NCBI RefSeq assembly: GCF_900177815.1
Contig: NZ_FXAZ01000001.1
Coordinates: 992,001 to 1,056,000 of the forward strand
Source of the DNA: Paenibacillus aquistagni
Lineage (GTDB): Bacteria; Bacillota; Bacilli; Paenibacillales; Paenibacillaceae
Direction of reading: 5' to 3'
DNA: 64,000 nucleotides
Positions 41,375 to 50,805 of this stretch are shown piece by piece. Position 1 is the first letter of the stretch, and each line of letters begins with the position of its first letter. The translations under genes and the position numbers were made by a program. The notes beneath the pieces were generated by a model. The model was given only the letters and a program-made list of their open reading frames with translations, was not told the DNA's origin and ran no database searches.

Positions 41375-41591
41375 TGATTCGTATTAAGAATATGAAGGCA
41401 GCTGTAGTAATAAGTAAAAAACGGATATCATTCAAGTCATAAAGAACTGTATTAATAACATCGAAGATCCTAATGAAATAACGGAACAAACAGGCAAGTT
41501 GTTAGTATGCAGTAGAACCGATACTACTCGATCTTATGTATATTCGATAATTAGTTTAACACTACTAACTCACATATTAAGGAGCGATTGT

Positions 41592-42137
41592 ATGAAAGTC
41601 ACCGTAGAGCTAACAAGCCAAACAGACTCATATCTAATCAAGAATCTATACCCTCTTTATCTATATGATTTGTCAGAACATTATGTAAGATATCCGAATA
41701 AGCATGGGATTTTTGAAGATAGCGACGACTATAGAACATTGGATGATCAATATCAAGTTCAACATATTTGGTGGGAGAAGCCGGGCTGCTTATTCCCTTA
41801 TTTGATAAGGGTTAATGCTGTACCAGCAGGATTTATTCTCATCGCTTCGCCTCCTCATTGTTCGGAAGGAGTTGATTATTTTGTTCATGAATTCTTTTTG
41901 CTTCGTTCCTTTAGAGGTCAAGGGGTAGCCGAACAAGCAGCTGTTAAAGTGTTTGAGCAGTTTAGCGGAAGATGGGAGTTATTTACCAACCCTTCTGAAA
42001 GAAATAAAGTAGGGCAAGCATTTTGGAGAAAAACAATTGCTAATTATAGCAAAGATACAGCTGCTGAGTTGTACGGTGATACGTTTGATGGATATAAGCT
42101 GATTTTCCGTTTTGATAATAGGAATACCAACAGGTAA
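41592..42137 (+). CDS. GNAT acetyltransferase
   Basis: A 181-residue protein; ATG 41592 follows AAGGAGCG, whereas the frame itself is open further upstream. Core motifs are EFFLLRSFRGQGVAEQAAVK (motif A, R-x-x-G-x-G) and the later RNKVGQAFWRKTIANY. It belongs to the group of larger GNATs opening with LYPLYLYDLSEHY. The substrate is unknown. Confidence 0.82.
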   Translation: MKVTVELTSQTDSYLIKNLYPLYLYDLSEHYVRYPNKHGIFEDSDDYRTLDDQYQVQHIWWEKPGCLFPYLIRVNAVPAGFILIASPPHCSEGVDYFVHEFFLLRSFRGQGVAEQAAVKVFEQFSGRWELFTNPSERNKVGQAFWRKTIANYSKDTAAELYGDTFDGYKLIFRFDNRNTNR

Positions 42138-42253
42138 CAATTGCGCATAACCGAGTTTACATGTAAAGAAGGTAAATCGCTTCAGAAGGACTACAATCCC
42201 AATGACGTCTATTGAGGTGAGGGCTTATTAATAAACTTATAAAAGGAGTAAGC

Positions 42254-42451
42254 GTGCTATTTTTCTGTTTGGTCATTTTAAGCGGGTGCTGTATCATATT
42301 TAGTTTGTTCGCTTACGATGTATTGGAACCATTACATCTGGGATATTTCATGCAGTTTTCTGGCATCATCTTTTTCTTATTGCTGATCACGATCATATGC
42401 AAGTCCAATATTAAGAGGAAGAATGATCAAGTCGAAGATGAGGATAGTTGA
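42254..42451 (+). CDS. Small two-segment membrane protein
   Basis: A 65-residue protein at GTG 42254 with AAAAGGAG upstream. Hydrophobic stretches at about residues 2-20 and 31-49, with an acidic tail (QVEDEDS). Its stop overlaps the TTG start of the next small gene. Confidence 0.5.
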   Translation: MLFFCLVILSGCCIIFSLFAYDVLEPLHLGYFMQFSGIIFFLLLITIICKSNIKRKNDQVEDEDS

Positions 42452-42564
42452 GTGATCGGATAAAACAGAGAATTGGGCTCACATTATCCGTATTGTTATT
42501 GCTCTCCGTACTATTAAATGTATACTTTTACAACAAACGGTTCAAACGGAAGTATGTTTGTTAA
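42448..42564 (+). CDS. Small signal-anchor peptide, possibly a truncated gene
   Basis: A 38-residue frame from TTG 42448, overlapping the preceding stop (TTGA), with GAGGATAG upstream. It encodes MSDRIKQRIGLTLSVLLLLS and VLLNVYFYNKRFKRKYVC: a basic start, one membrane segment and a basic tail. It could be a real small protein coupled to the previous gene or the N-terminus of a lost larger one. Confidence 0.35.
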   Translation: MSDRIKQRIGLTLSVLLLLSVLLNVYFYNKRFKRKYVC

Positions 42565-42644
42565 TCATAGAATGATTTCCCGATCTCAAACAGATTCGTA
42601 AATTTAATTACGTGAAAAGTGATGTACTTATACAGGAGGTATAC

Positions 42645-43193
42645 ATGAAAAATATCGACTATACCCACTACTATTGGCAGGATGATAAAGTGCGTTTGCG
42701 GGCCATACGGAATGAAGACTGGGAAGATTGTTATGTAAATGGATTTGATACTCCTGCACGCCTTCTCTTGGAATGTGCGATTGAATTACCTCCGACCATA
42801 TCAGGAGCAAAAAAGTTCGTCGAAAGTAATAGTGATTTTTTCTCAACAAATGGACGAATTATGTTTACGATTGAAAACTTAGATGGTAGTAGTATTGGCG
42901 GTATAAATCTGAACAGCATTGACGAGAGAAATGGAACATTCAGCATCGGCATTGTCATAGATAAGGAGCATCGTAGCAAGGGTTATGGGACACATGCGAT
43001 GAGAATCTTGCTGAGATACGCATTTCTCGAACGAAGATTAAATAAATTCAATGACTATGTACTTGAGGGAAATGAAGGATCGACGAAGATGATGAAGAAG
43101 CTTGGTTGTGTGCAAGAAGGGATTCGACGCCAAGTTGTATACATCAATGGAAAATACATGGACTTCATACTGTTTGGCTTAACGAAAAGATGA
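42645..43193 (+). CDS. GNAT acetyltransferase, RimJ/RimL-like
   Basis: A 182-residue enzyme; ATG 42645 has AGGAGGT upstream. It opens VRLRAIRNEDWEDCYVNGFD, and motif A is IVIDKEHRSKGYGTHAMRIL. The closing VLEGNEGSTKMMKKLGCVQE and GIRRQVVYINGKYMDFILFG are typical of RimJ/RimL-type acetyltransferases. Confidence 0.88.
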   Translation: MKNIDYTHYYWQDDKVRLRAIRNEDWEDCYVNGFDTPARLLLECAIELPPTISGAKKFVESNSDFFSTNGRIMFTIENLDGSSIGGINLNSIDERNGTFSIGIVIDKEHRSKGYGTHAMRILLRYAFLERRLNKFNDYVLEGNEGSTKMMKKLGCVQEGIRRQVVYINGKYMDFILFGLTKR

Positions 43194-43237
43194 ATTTATT
43201 GCCAAAGAGCTTGATGATTATATTGTGAAAAGAGACG

Positions 43238-43981
43238 ATGATGATGATCGTAGCAGCAGCTGCCATGAAGACGAAAAATGATGCGGTTGACCAGAATATA
43301 GAAGAGATAGATCGTATTATGCTTCGTGTGCAGAGATTAGGCGCGGCATATCTTTTTTTAGGTGAAGCTGTATTGAATGGTTTTGATGGTCTTCAATGGA
43401 TTTATGATGAGGATTATCGTAAACATGCAATTGAAGCTGATGGCAAGATCATGCAGAGGTTGGCGTCCTTGTGCAGCAAGCATTCTATAGGGTTAGGTGT
43501 TGGCTTTTATGAAAAAAGTAAAGGAAAGATCTTCAGCAGCTACCTCATAATGAACGAAACAGGTGATATTAAAGCAAAATATCAGCGAATCAGTCAAGGC
43601 TGGAAATGCGGTTCTGTAACAGATTCAAGGTATCAAGAAGGAAGTAAATATGAAGTCATTGAGCTAGGTTCAACACAATGTTTGCTTGCGATATGTGGAG
43701 ATCTTTGGACAGAACATTTTCTAAATGGAATTCAGGAGATGACGTTCGATACCATATTATGGCCTCTCTACATTGACTATTCAACAGAAGAATGGATTAA
43801 TGAAGCCAGGTCATTATACTGCGAACAGGTGAAAAAGATTAATAAGCGAACAATTATGATTAACGCCATAAATGAAGACGAGGGTGGCGCATCTGGCGGT
43901 GTAATGATCATTACTGGGAATGGCAGTGTTGAAGATGAAGTTGAGATGAATTCAGATCGAATACTCGTTTTTGAATTGTAG
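43238..43981 (+). CDS. Carbon-nitrogen hydrolase (nitrilase superfamily)
   Basis: A 247-residue enzyme from ATG 43238 (three consecutive ATG codons; weak ribosome-binding site). The catalytic Glu is in FLGEAVLNGFDG, the Lys in AKYQRISQGW and the Cys in LLAICGDLWTE, in the right order and spacing for an amidase/nitrilase. It would hydrolyse an amide, nitrile or carbamoyl group; the substrate is unknown. Confidence 0.85.
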   Translation: MMMIVAAAAMKTKNDAVDQNIEEIDRIMLRVQRLGAAYLFLGEAVLNGFDGLQWIYDEDYRKHAIEADGKIMQRLASLCSKHSIGLGVGFYEKSKGKIFSSYLIMNETGDIKAKYQRISQGWKCGSVTDSRYQEGSKYEVIELGSTQCLLAICGDLWTEHFLNGIQEMTFDTILWPLYIDYSTEEWINEARSLYCEQVKKINKRTIMINAINEDEGGASGGVMIITGNGSVEDEVEMNSDRILVFEL

Positions 43982-44040
43982 CTCTATGAATAAACTGCGT
44001 GCCAAATACAAGTTAAAGGCTCTAACTAGGAGGTGTCGAA

Positions 44041-44481
44041 GTGATTACATTAAAAGATGTGGACAAGAGCAATTGGGAAGCCTGTGCGCAATTAAAGGTG
44101 AGACCGGAGCAGGAGGATTATATCGCTTCTAATTTGTACTCCATCGCTGAAGCACAATTTCTAGAGGGATTTGTCACCAAAGCTATTTATCACAACGATG
44201 AGTTGATTGGCTTTGCCATGTATGGATTGGATGCAGACGATCATAACTATTGGATTTATAGATTTATGCTTGATAAGCGCTATCAAGGCCAAGGTTTTGG
44301 TCAAAAAGGAATGCAGCTTGTCATCGAAGACATTTATCGCAGAGACGATCGAACAAATGCACTGTTACTAGGTTACAATCCAAGCAATGATCCTGCTCGA
44401 AAGCTGTATGAGAAGATAGGATTTAAAGAGATAGGAATAGCAGAATGGGGAGAAATGATCGCAAAATATATTTTTGAGTAA
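44041..44481 (+). CDS. Spermine/spermidine-type GNAT (BltD/PaiA-like)
   Basis: A 146-residue protein at GTG 44041 with AGGAGGTG upstream. LKVRPEQEDYIASNLYSIAE is the signature opening of the polyamine acetyltransferase group, with FMLDKRYQGQGFGQKGMQLV as motif A and YNPSNDPARKLYEKIGF as motif B. It probably N-acetylates polyamines or similar diamines. Confidence 0.85.
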   Translation: MITLKDVDKSNWEACAQLKVRPEQEDYIASNLYSIAEAQFLEGFVTKAIYHNDELIGFAMYGLDADDHNYWIYRFMLDKRYQGQGFGQKGMQLVIEDIYRRDDRTNALLLGYNPSNDPARKLYEKIGFKEIGIAEWGEMIAKYIFE

Positions 44482-44556
44482 GTCAAGCATGTAAAAACAT
44501 AAGAATCCACGCAATTGATGACTAAGATCATGAACCTACGAGATGGAGGATGGATG

Positions 44557-44979
44557 ATGAATAAGTACGGTGTATATTTATTGGCCGCTACTTCATTACT
44601 CTCAGTCACGATCGGAATCTGTTATTTATCTGGATTCTGGTTTAGTTTTCACTTTCTCGGTAGCGAAGTAGGATCCGAATCAGGCACAATAGGAATTTTC
44701 GCTAGTGTATCTGTTGGTCTAGGCATAGTGCTCCTTGCAACTCTACCCTTGCGTAACGACAAACAGGAAGCTAGATTTTATCGTATACTAAGAGCAGCCC
44801 TTCTCAGCATTCTCTTTTTAATCAACATTCCTGCTTTTTTCTTATGGATTGGCTTTGGTTTTATCATTTCGTTCTCGGAAGGGATCAAAGGGCTTATTCC
44901 GCATGTCATGATACTGGCAATAATAATAATGTATGTGATGAACAGTGCAAATACGAAATACTCAGATCTAACACGCTGA
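44557..44979 (+). CDS. Four-segment membrane protein, unknown
   Basis: A 140-residue membrane protein; ATG 44557 (or 44554) has GGAGGA upstream. Hydrophobic segments lie at about residues 6-28, 45-63, 78-105 and 115-132. No family is recognised. Confidence 0.6.
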   Translation: MNKYGVYLLAATSLLSVTIGICYLSGFWFSFHFLGSEVGSESGTIGIFASVSVGLGIVLLATLPLRNDKQEARFYRILRAALLSILFLINIPAFFLWIGFGFIISFSEGIKGLIPHVMILAIIIMYVMNSANTKYSDLTR

Positions 44980-45054
44980 GGAGAGTATGGATATTCATGT
45001 AATGAGACGTTAAGTAGCTTTAGATAAGCAAATAATAAGAGGGTTGATAATTGT

Positions 45055-46044
45055 ATGGAATTAAAATTGTCATTAAACCATGAAAGCTTTAAACGACTAA
45101 ATCAGTATGTTTTAGAGACCAAGGAATGGATACAGGCCTCTGCAGCATCGGTATTGATTATAAAAGATGGAGAGATCGTTAACGAACAGTATTATGGCTC
45201 TCATGATCATACTGAGCATAGCAGGAAGGTTGATAGACATTCACAATTCAATATCGCGTCTATCCGCAAGACCTACCTTGGTTTTGCTATAAGTCTTGCG
45301 CTTTACGAAAGGAAAATAAAAAGCCTTGATGATTGTATTACAAATTATATTAGTAATCAGGACGGAAATGTGCTAAAAGGGACAACGATACGCCATCTTT
45401 TAACTCATACGCATGGATTATACAACCTTGAAAAGAGATTATTTGAGGCAGGGACGGATTGGAAATATAACAACGCAGGTGTTAATTTGCTTATCAAACT
45501 TGTTCAAACCGTGTTCCAAAAGAGCCTCGCAGAAGTCATACGAGATAATATTTTAATACCTTGTCAACTTACAGAAACAGGATGGAGAAAGCTAAAGAAA
45601 GAATGCTTGGTGTGGGTGGATGAATCCTATAATGACGAACAAGGCAATGAAGCGAATCTCTTTGTAAGCACACGAGAGCTAGGTTATTGGGGGTACTTGC
45701 ATCTTACACAAGGTGATGTTCAGGGAAACCAAATAGTGCCTCAAGCTGTTTTCGAACAAGTGGCAAATATTATTTCTCCTGAACTCATTGATAAACAGCT
45801 GCCAAAGCATGGTTTCTTTTGGTGGGTACAAGATGAACCTTCTCTAAGCTCTGAATTGGGTATTCAGCTACCAAAAGGATCTTTTCAGTCTTTGGGAATA
45901 TTCGGATGCGCTGTATTGGTGATTCCGAGACACAACGTTGTAGCAGTGAGAATGTACAATCAAATAGAGAGTAATCCACAAGGGTACCATTATTTGCATG
46001 ACATCCAGTCCTTCGGCAATTTAGTACTCCAAGAATGTTTTTGA
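45055..46044 (+). CDS. Beta-lactamase-fold serine hydrolase (class C-like)
   Basis: A 329-residue cytoplasmic protein (no signal peptide). The nucleophile motif is IASIRKTY (S-x-x-K, about residues 69-72) and the second motif WKYNNAGVNLL (Y-x-N). HLLTHTHGL is the conserved stretch before it. FGCAVLVIPRHN may stand near the third motif, although a clear H/K-x-G is not visible. Relatives are esterases or D-aminopeptidases rather than true beta-lactamases. Confidence 0.82.
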   Translation: MELKLSLNHESFKRLNQYVLETKEWIQASAASVLIIKDGEIVNEQYYGSHDHTEHSRKVDRHSQFNIASIRKTYLGFAISLALYERKIKSLDDCITNYISNQDGNVLKGTTIRHLLTHTHGLYNLEKRLFEAGTDWKYNNAGVNLLIKLVQTVFQKSLAEVIRDNILIPCQLTETGWRKLKKECLVWVDESYNDEQGNEANLFVSTRELGYWGYLHLTQGDVQGNQIVPQAVFEQVANIISPELIDKQLPKHGFFWWVQDEPSLSSELGIQLPKGSFQSLGIFGCAVLVIPRHNVVAVRMYNQIESNPQGYHYLHDIQSFGNLVLQECF

Positions 46045-46161
46045 CTTTGACGGACTCATTTTTTATACGGAAACACTATCTTATTATCCATTCAGAGAGG
46101 TTTATGAAGGATAGGGTGTGAATGGAAGGAATCATACCACATAACAAGGAGGAAAATAAAC

Positions 46162-46320
46162 ATGCAGCGAGCATTCGTTTTGTACTTTTTAACTGACCAG
46201 GAGAACAATCTGAACGAGTTGAATCAGTTACTTTCAGAAGGATGGAAAGTAATCTGTCAGAGGCCAATGAGTGGCAGTCAGATTAATGCATCTTGCTCCT
46301 TGGTCATTTTGGAGAAATAA
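46162..46320 (+). CDS. Small conserved protein (52 aa)
   Basis: AACAAGGAGG sits seven bases before ATG 46162. The peptide opens MQRAFVLYFLTDQENNLNEL and continues LNQLLSEGWKVICQRPMSG, the style of short DUF4177-like proteins (strand, helix, G-W-x-V strand). It is followed by a strong terminator. The function is unknown. Confidence 0.6.
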   Translation: MQRAFVLYFLTDQENNLNELNQLLSEGWKVICQRPMSGSQINASCSLVILEK

Positions 46321-46348
46321 TAATATTTCATTGTGAATGTGTAAAAAG

Positions 46349-46387
46349 AAACTACCTGGTGGCAAGCAGGTAGTTTTTTATTTTTTC
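46349..46387 (+). terminator. Strong intrinsic terminator
   Basis: ACTACCTG (46351-46358) pairs exactly with CAGGTAGT (46367-46374) and is followed by TTTTTATTTTTT. Confidence 0.9.
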
Positions 46388-46403
46388 GCGGGTACACGAA
46401 CAG

Positions 46404-46434
46404 GTTGACTTTGACGTTATGTCGTACTTTAAGC
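46404..46434 (+). promoter_or_regulatory. MerR-type operator/promoter candidate
   Basis: TTGACT followed by TTGACGTTATGTCGTAC resembles the TTGACGTTACGTCAA dyads used by MerR-family regulators, placed between a -35-like element and the MerR gene at 46458. A clear -10 is not visible, so this is tentative. Confidence 0.35.
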
Positions 46435-46457
46435 TTAGTAAAGAAAGGAGGCAGCCA

Positions 46458-47414
46458 ATGGAGCTTGTAACCATTACTGAGGTCACAAAGAGATATCACA
46501 TCTCAACAAGAACACTTCGTTATTATGAACAACTTGGCTTGCTCGTTAGTTCAAAGAAGGAGGGCTATGCTTATCGTACTTATGATGCAGATGCATTAAA
46601 GCGATTGGAGCAGATTCTCGTCTTGCGTAAATTCAGAATTCCCTTGAAAGATATTCAACGAGTCTTGCAAAGCGAAGGAGGCGAGGCTGCACAAATTGCT
46701 TTTCAAGCCAAGCTTCATGAACTATCAGATGAAATTGCAACTTTAACATCCTTAAAAGCCGCATTGGAGAAGTTGGCAGGTTTGCTTAATGAGCGGACTG
46801 ACATGAATTCAAGTGCAATCATAGCAGCCCATGAATGGCAGGTTGGTTCGCTTCAACTTAGAACCGACAATACTAAGGAGGAATTTATAATGGGAACGAC
46901 GAATTGTTCGGAGTATGACATGAATCCAATATCTATGTTAAAGGATGTACGGATCATCTATTTGCCACCTTCGTACGTAGCATCTATTCACTTCAACTCT
47001 GAGGCTCCTGAATCGGAATCAAGTGATTGGGTGCGTCAGTTCGTAAAAGAGACTGAACTCGATAAAATCAAGCCAGACTTTCGGCATTATGGATTCAATC
47101 ACCCTGAAGGCGCAAAGCATGGCTATGAGCGGTGGGTGACTATTCCTGAGCATATGGAAGTCAAAGCTCCATTTGTGAAAAAGCACTTTTCGGGTGGCAT
47201 GTACGCTGCTCATATGATTCCGATGGGCAACTTTGACGAGTGGAGTTGGTTGACTAAATGGGTTGAGAGCAGCAGCCAATACGAGCATGATGCGGTTGAG
47301 CCCAGTTGCTTAGAGGAGCACCTTAATTATATTAATCAATATCAACTAAACGATGAGGAACTACATGCTTGCACGCAATTGGATCTGTTGCTACCGATAA
47401 GATCCAGAGAATAG
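46458..47414 (+). CDS. MerR-family regulator with GyrI-like effector domain
   Basis: A 318-residue regulator; ATG 46458 has AAAGGAGG upstream. The MerR domain occupies residues 1-70 (TITEVTKRYHISTRTLRYYE, then QLGLL and a wing), followed by a coiled coil (KLHELSDEIATLTSLKAALE). From about residue 155 a GyrI-like ligand-binding domain follows (VRIIYLPPSYVASIHFN, YERWVTIPEHMEV and FSGGMYAAHMIPMGNF). Such proteins sense hydrophobic drugs or toxins and activate adjacent genes; the immediate downstream gene is a DUF218 protein behind a terminator, so autoregulation is likelier. Confidence 0.88.
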   Translation: MELVTITEVTKRYHISTRTLRYYEQLGLLVSSKKEGYAYRTYDADALKRLEQILVLRKFRIPLKDIQRVLQSEGGEAAQIAFQAKLHELSDEIATLTSLKAALEKLAGLLNERTDMNSSAIIAAHEWQVGSLQLRTDNTKEEFIMGTTNCSEYDMNPISMLKDVRIIYLPPSYVASIHFNSEAPESESSDWVRQFVKETELDKIKPDFRHYGFNHPEGAKHGYERWVTIPEHMEVKAPFVKKHFSGGMYAAHMIPMGNFDEWSWLTKWVESSSQYEHDAVEPSCLEEHLNYINQYQLNDEELHACTQLDLLLPIRSRE

Positions 47415-47569
47415 GTTAAGTCATGTGAGGCATTCACACTTTAATCCACCTTAATATTTTCAAATATTGCAGCTACATCAAGATATTCTAAATATAACGA
47501 GTCTATTTTTTGACCGGCTTCATCCTTCATTGCATTGCTAATGTTTTGTCACACTGCATGCCAACACCT

Positions 47570-47599
47570 AGAGATCTGCCTAGCAGATCTCTTTTTTTA
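47570..47599 (+). terminator. Intrinsic terminator after the MerR gene
   Basis: AGAGATCTGC (47570-47579) pairs perfectly with GCAGATCTCT (47583-47592), followed by seven T residues. Confidence 0.85.
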
Positions 47600-47644
47600 G
47601 ATACCCTGACATGATGACATGCGGTCTACAAAGGAGGTTTATCA

Positions 47645-48232
47645 TTGAAGATATCTGACATTTCACAAGAGCAGTTGGATAAAGAACTCATTGATAGAGT
47701 TTTGTTCCATGGAACTGACGATGATGGATGCCGTGGGGAAGTCATTTTCGTTTTTGGCAGTTTAAAAGCTACCTATTACCGAGTTCCGCTTGCAGTAGAG
47801 CTGTATTTCAATCTGAGAGCACCCAAGATTATGATGTCAGGTGGGAATCAGGACTATCCTGAAGCATTGGCCATGCAGGAGAAGGCGATAGAACTTGGTG
47901 TGCCAAAAGAGGACATTTGGGTAGAATCTAAATCTTCAAATACAACAGAGAATGTTCAGGAATCAATGAAAATATTGGATGAGAAGCTCGGACTCAACAG
48001 CATTAACCGAATCTTGATCGTGACGACCAGCTACCATATGAGACGAAGTTATTTGACCTTGAAGACATTTATGCCTGATCACATTTGCTTCTCCATGTGC
48101 TCTGCTCAAGACAACAATACTAGACGAGATAACTGGTGGTTAAGCAGAGCTGGAGTGGACCGAGTCATGAAAGAAGTCGAAGGATTAGTTCATTATACAC
48201 GTACAGGCCAGATCGTGGACGCCGAAGTATAG
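47645..48232 (+). CDS. YdcF/DUF218-family protein
   Basis: A 195-residue protein at TTG 47645 with AAAGGAGGT upstream. DUF218 motifs are VIFVFGSLKATYYRVPLAVE, PKIMMSGGN, VESKSSNTTENVQ and LIVTTSYHMRRSYLTLKTF. It is a paralogue of 39943-40611, in the cytoplasmic form without a membrane anchor. The ligand is unknown. Confidence 0.82.
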   Translation: MKISDISQEQLDKELIDRVLFHGTDDDGCRGEVIFVFGSLKATYYRVPLAVELYFNLRAPKIMMSGGNQDYPEALAMQEKAIELGVPKEDIWVESKSSNTTENVQESMKILDEKLGLNSINRILIVTTSYHMRRSYLTLKTFMPDHICFSMCSAQDNNTRRDNWWLSRAGVDRVMKEVEGLVHYTRTGQIVDAEV

Positions 48233-48244
48233 CTATATAAGGAC

Positions 48245-48397
48245 GTGAAGGTATCTTATATATTTGAAGATAATCAGGGAACTTTAAAAGAGAAATTTAT
48301 AAAGGGAACAGATCAAGATGAGATTCTCGTACAAATCAAATACAACCCAGGGATTTGTTGTCATACAAGCATTTATGAGACGGACGACCAGCGTTAG
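48245..48397 (+). CDS. Possible small protein (50 aa)
   Basis: GTG 48245 with AAGGAC three bases upstream opens a frame reading MKVSYIFEDNQGTLKEKFIK then QDEILVQIKYNPGIC. The amphipathic strand pattern looks protein-like. No family is recognised and the ribosome-binding site is tight. Bases 48398-48568 contain nothing else I can support. Confidence 0.35.
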   Translation: MKVSYIFEDNQGTLKEKFIKGTDQDEILVQIKYNPGICCHTSIYETDDQR

Positions 48398-48568
48398 AGC
48401 AGCAAGGAATAGCTTGTCATGATTTTGAACGATGTACCTGATCCAAGCATAAAAAGCTGCTAGGATATGGTTACCTATATCGATGGTATGTTATATGATA
48501 GCAACCCCTTCCATTATATGTGTGTCTACTATATTAGAAGCTACGTAAATGATGGAGGTAGGCAAGGA

Positions 48569-49975
48569 ATGAACATACGACATATTGGCATCTTGTTTAT
48601 GCTGTGTATGCTTGTTCTTAGCAGCGGCTGCACAAAGGAAGTGGAGGTACCCTATTCAGAGCGGCCAGATGCTGCTGAGGAAAATGAAACAAAATCGCCT
48701 ATACCGGATGAAAACGGGGATCTAGAGCCCTTGCTGTATATTGAGCAATCACAGGAAAACAGAACCATTACCGTGAACGCCAATATTCCGCTCAACCAAG
48801 ACTCTGTTGAAGAGGCGCTTAAACAAACGCTGCAGTGGAAAACGCGAAGGATAGCATCTGAGCCGCACTATTCGATCAAATGGATGAGCTCGCAAGTCTT
48901 TGCTGTTCGCTTCGATGGACTTGAAGCTGGTGAGGGGGTCCGTTTCAGACTAGACGATGTGAAGACGATTTCCGGACGTGATTTTACTGTGGATGGTCTC
49001 GCCATGTACCGCAATAGTGTGGCGTTTGAGCTGTCAGCTCCCAGTCAGATTGTTCTTCTTGATGTAGAGCATGATTCCTTTGAGCTTATGGATTCGACGG
49101 GGGCCTCGTATGTCCATCCTGTTCTCATGATGGAAGGCGATAAGGAGCAGCTGCAGGCTATCATCTATGAGAAGAATGGTCGGTACAGTATCGTGCAATC
49201 TGACTTCCGTGAAAAGCAACCTATTAATATTCCAGATCACTTGAATGCCGTAGACTCAGATCTAGACTACTTGAATGATTATGGTTATACACCATTATTT
49301 TCGGATCGCTTGGACAAAGAACAGATTTATGCTGTCTATGGTAATCGCAGATTATACGCACTACACTGGCGAGAGGGCTTATCAAACAAAATATACACCG
49401 CTGAGAAAGCAGTGTATGGAGTAGCAGCATCCCCTTCGGGAGAACGTATTGCATTATTGACCGCTTCAGACGACTACAATGGACCGGATGCAGACCTGTT
49501 GATTCTAGATCGTAGTGGTAAGACATTGGGGAATTGGCCGCGTGCAGCTTATATCAGCCACAGTGATGGGGTGATTATCCCTTATCCACTGTCATGGGCA
49601 GATGAGGACACCGTCATCATTCCCGTGACGAATCGTGAGGACTTCACACAACGCGCAGCGTTTGTAAGTATAGATACGGGTGACAAAACGCCTGTTCCCC
49701 ATACGAAACTGCCGTCTCCAATAAAGAGTCAGCTTGCTCGTTTCACCGGTTCAGAGCTTGAATCTATGAACTTATTACCTCAGCCGGCAGGTAGATGGTT
49801 AGCCATGCAGGAGGCAAGCGGGATTTGGCTTATAAGTGTCGATGGCTCGATACTACGATGGCTTGGGAGCGGTGAACTGCTGGGATGGACTGATGACGGA
49901 AGAATTGCTATTTGGGAATCAGGTGCAGATGCGCGAATGCCTACCTCCCGGCTATATACGCATTTAAGCAAGTAG
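48569..49975 (+). CDS. Lipoprotein with C-terminal beta-propeller-like domain
   Basis: A 468-residue protein; ATG 48569 follows GGAGGTAGGCAAGGA. A signal peptide with lipobox L-S-S-G-C (Cys near 20) is followed by a Pro/Glu-rich linker, an Ig-like N-terminal half (ANIPLNQDSVEEALKQTLQW) and a C-terminal half of repeated strands (VAASPSGERIALLTASDDYN, then DADLLILDRSGKTLGNW) as in WD40/DPP-like propellers. It is probably a surface-attached binding or sensing protein. GC is higher than in the 8-46 kb region. Confidence 0.75.
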   Translation: MNIRHIGILFMLCMLVLSSGCTKEVEVPYSERPDAAEENETKSPIPDENGDLEPLLYIEQSQENRTITVNANIPLNQDSVEEALKQTLQWKTRRIASEPHYSIKWMSSQVFAVRFDGLEAGEGVRFRLDDVKTISGRDFTVDGLAMYRNSVAFELSAPSQIVLLDVEHDSFELMDSTGASYVHPVLMMEGDKEQLQAIIYEKNGRYSIVQSDFREKQPINIPDHLNAVDSDLDYLNDYGYTPLFSDRLDKEQIYAVYGNRRLYALHWREGLSNKIYTAEKAVYGVAASPSGERIALLTASDDYNGPDADLLILDRSGKTLGNWPRAAYISHSDGVIIPYPLSWADEDTVIIPVTNREDFTQRAAFVSIDTGDKTPVPHTKLPSPIKSQLARFTGSELESMNLLPQPAGRWLAMQEASGIWLISVDGSILRWLGSGELLGWTDDGRIAIWESGADARMPTSRLYTHLSK

Positions 49976-49993
49976 CAGAAGGAGGGCCTAAAA

Positions 49994-50749
49994 ATGAACG
50001 AGTATCAATTGTGTGCAGCGATTAGTGAGCTGTTTGGTGATCTATTAGATCAATTCAAGGATGCAGGCGAATACGGATTCAATCATAGGACCGGTAGAAC
50101 GATTCAACGGCTTGGGTATTGTACGAATCTGACGCCGGAACTAATAGAACAAGCGAAAGATAAGCAGGTTGACTTTATTATCACTCATCATGATGCATGG
50201 GAGTTCATTTTTGGGATGAAGGAGGAGTGCTTGAAAAGACTCCAGAACTATCGTATTGGGCATTTTTATGTGCATTTGCCATTGGACTATGCTGAATTTG
50301 GCACATGCAACTCCCTTTTTAAAGAGATTGGCAATGTTGCGATTATCAAACAAAGCCAGCATGTGAATGGGACAAGTACGATTGGAATTGGTGAATTAAC
50401 TTCATCGATCTCGTTTGATGACTTTACCGCAAGGGTGGCGGATGTGTTGCATGAAGATATCAAGGCATGGCCGTATGGACAGAGTATGGTCAAGCGTATT
50501 GGGATGATAACTGGGGCGGGGAGCAATACGAATGAGATACGAAGTGCCAAGGAGCAGCACTGTGATGTATATATGACTGGAGAAAAATCGTTGTACACCA
50601 TTCAGTATGCCAAGTTTGCTGGCATTAATCTCCTTGTAGGCAGCCACACCTTCACTGAAATATTCGGTGTGAGGTCATTTGCTCAGAAGCTTCAGGCAGC
50701 ATATCCTTCCATTGAATTGGTCTATTTAGCAGAAGAGCACTTTGAATAG
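49994..50749 (+). CDS. Nif3-like dinuclear metal protein
   Basis: A 251-residue protein with AGAAGGAGG upstream. The Nif3/YbgI-type metal ligands are visible: DFIITHHDAW (paired histidines, about 63-68) and VGSHTFTEIFGV near the C-terminus (His and Glu). The family has been called GTP cyclohydrolase 1 type 2-like, but the reaction is not settled. It is the full length for the short form without the central insert. Confidence 0.82.
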   Translation: MNEYQLCAAISELFGDLLDQFKDAGEYGFNHRTGRTIQRLGYCTNLTPELIEQAKDKQVDFIITHHDAWEFIFGMKEECLKRLQNYRIGHFYVHLPLDYAEFGTCNSLFKEIGNVAIIKQSQHVNGTSTIGIGELTSSISFDDFTARVADVLHEDIKAWPYGQSMVKRIGMITGAGSNTNEIRSAKEQHCDVYMTGEKSLYTIQYAKFAGINLLVGSHTFTEIFGVRSFAQKLQAAYPSIELVYLAEEHFE

Positions 50750-50805
50750 CTTACGATATTTACTGGATGGGTTTTGCCTGTCCGAATATAAAAGGAGCTA
50801 AAATA

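Noticed and set aside
47446-47560. Leftward frame reading DEAGQKIDSLYLEYLDVAAI between the MerR gene and its terminator
   Set aside because: It is protein-like for 30 residues but has a stop just upstream and no ribosome-binding site. At most it is a remnant of a lost leftward gene.
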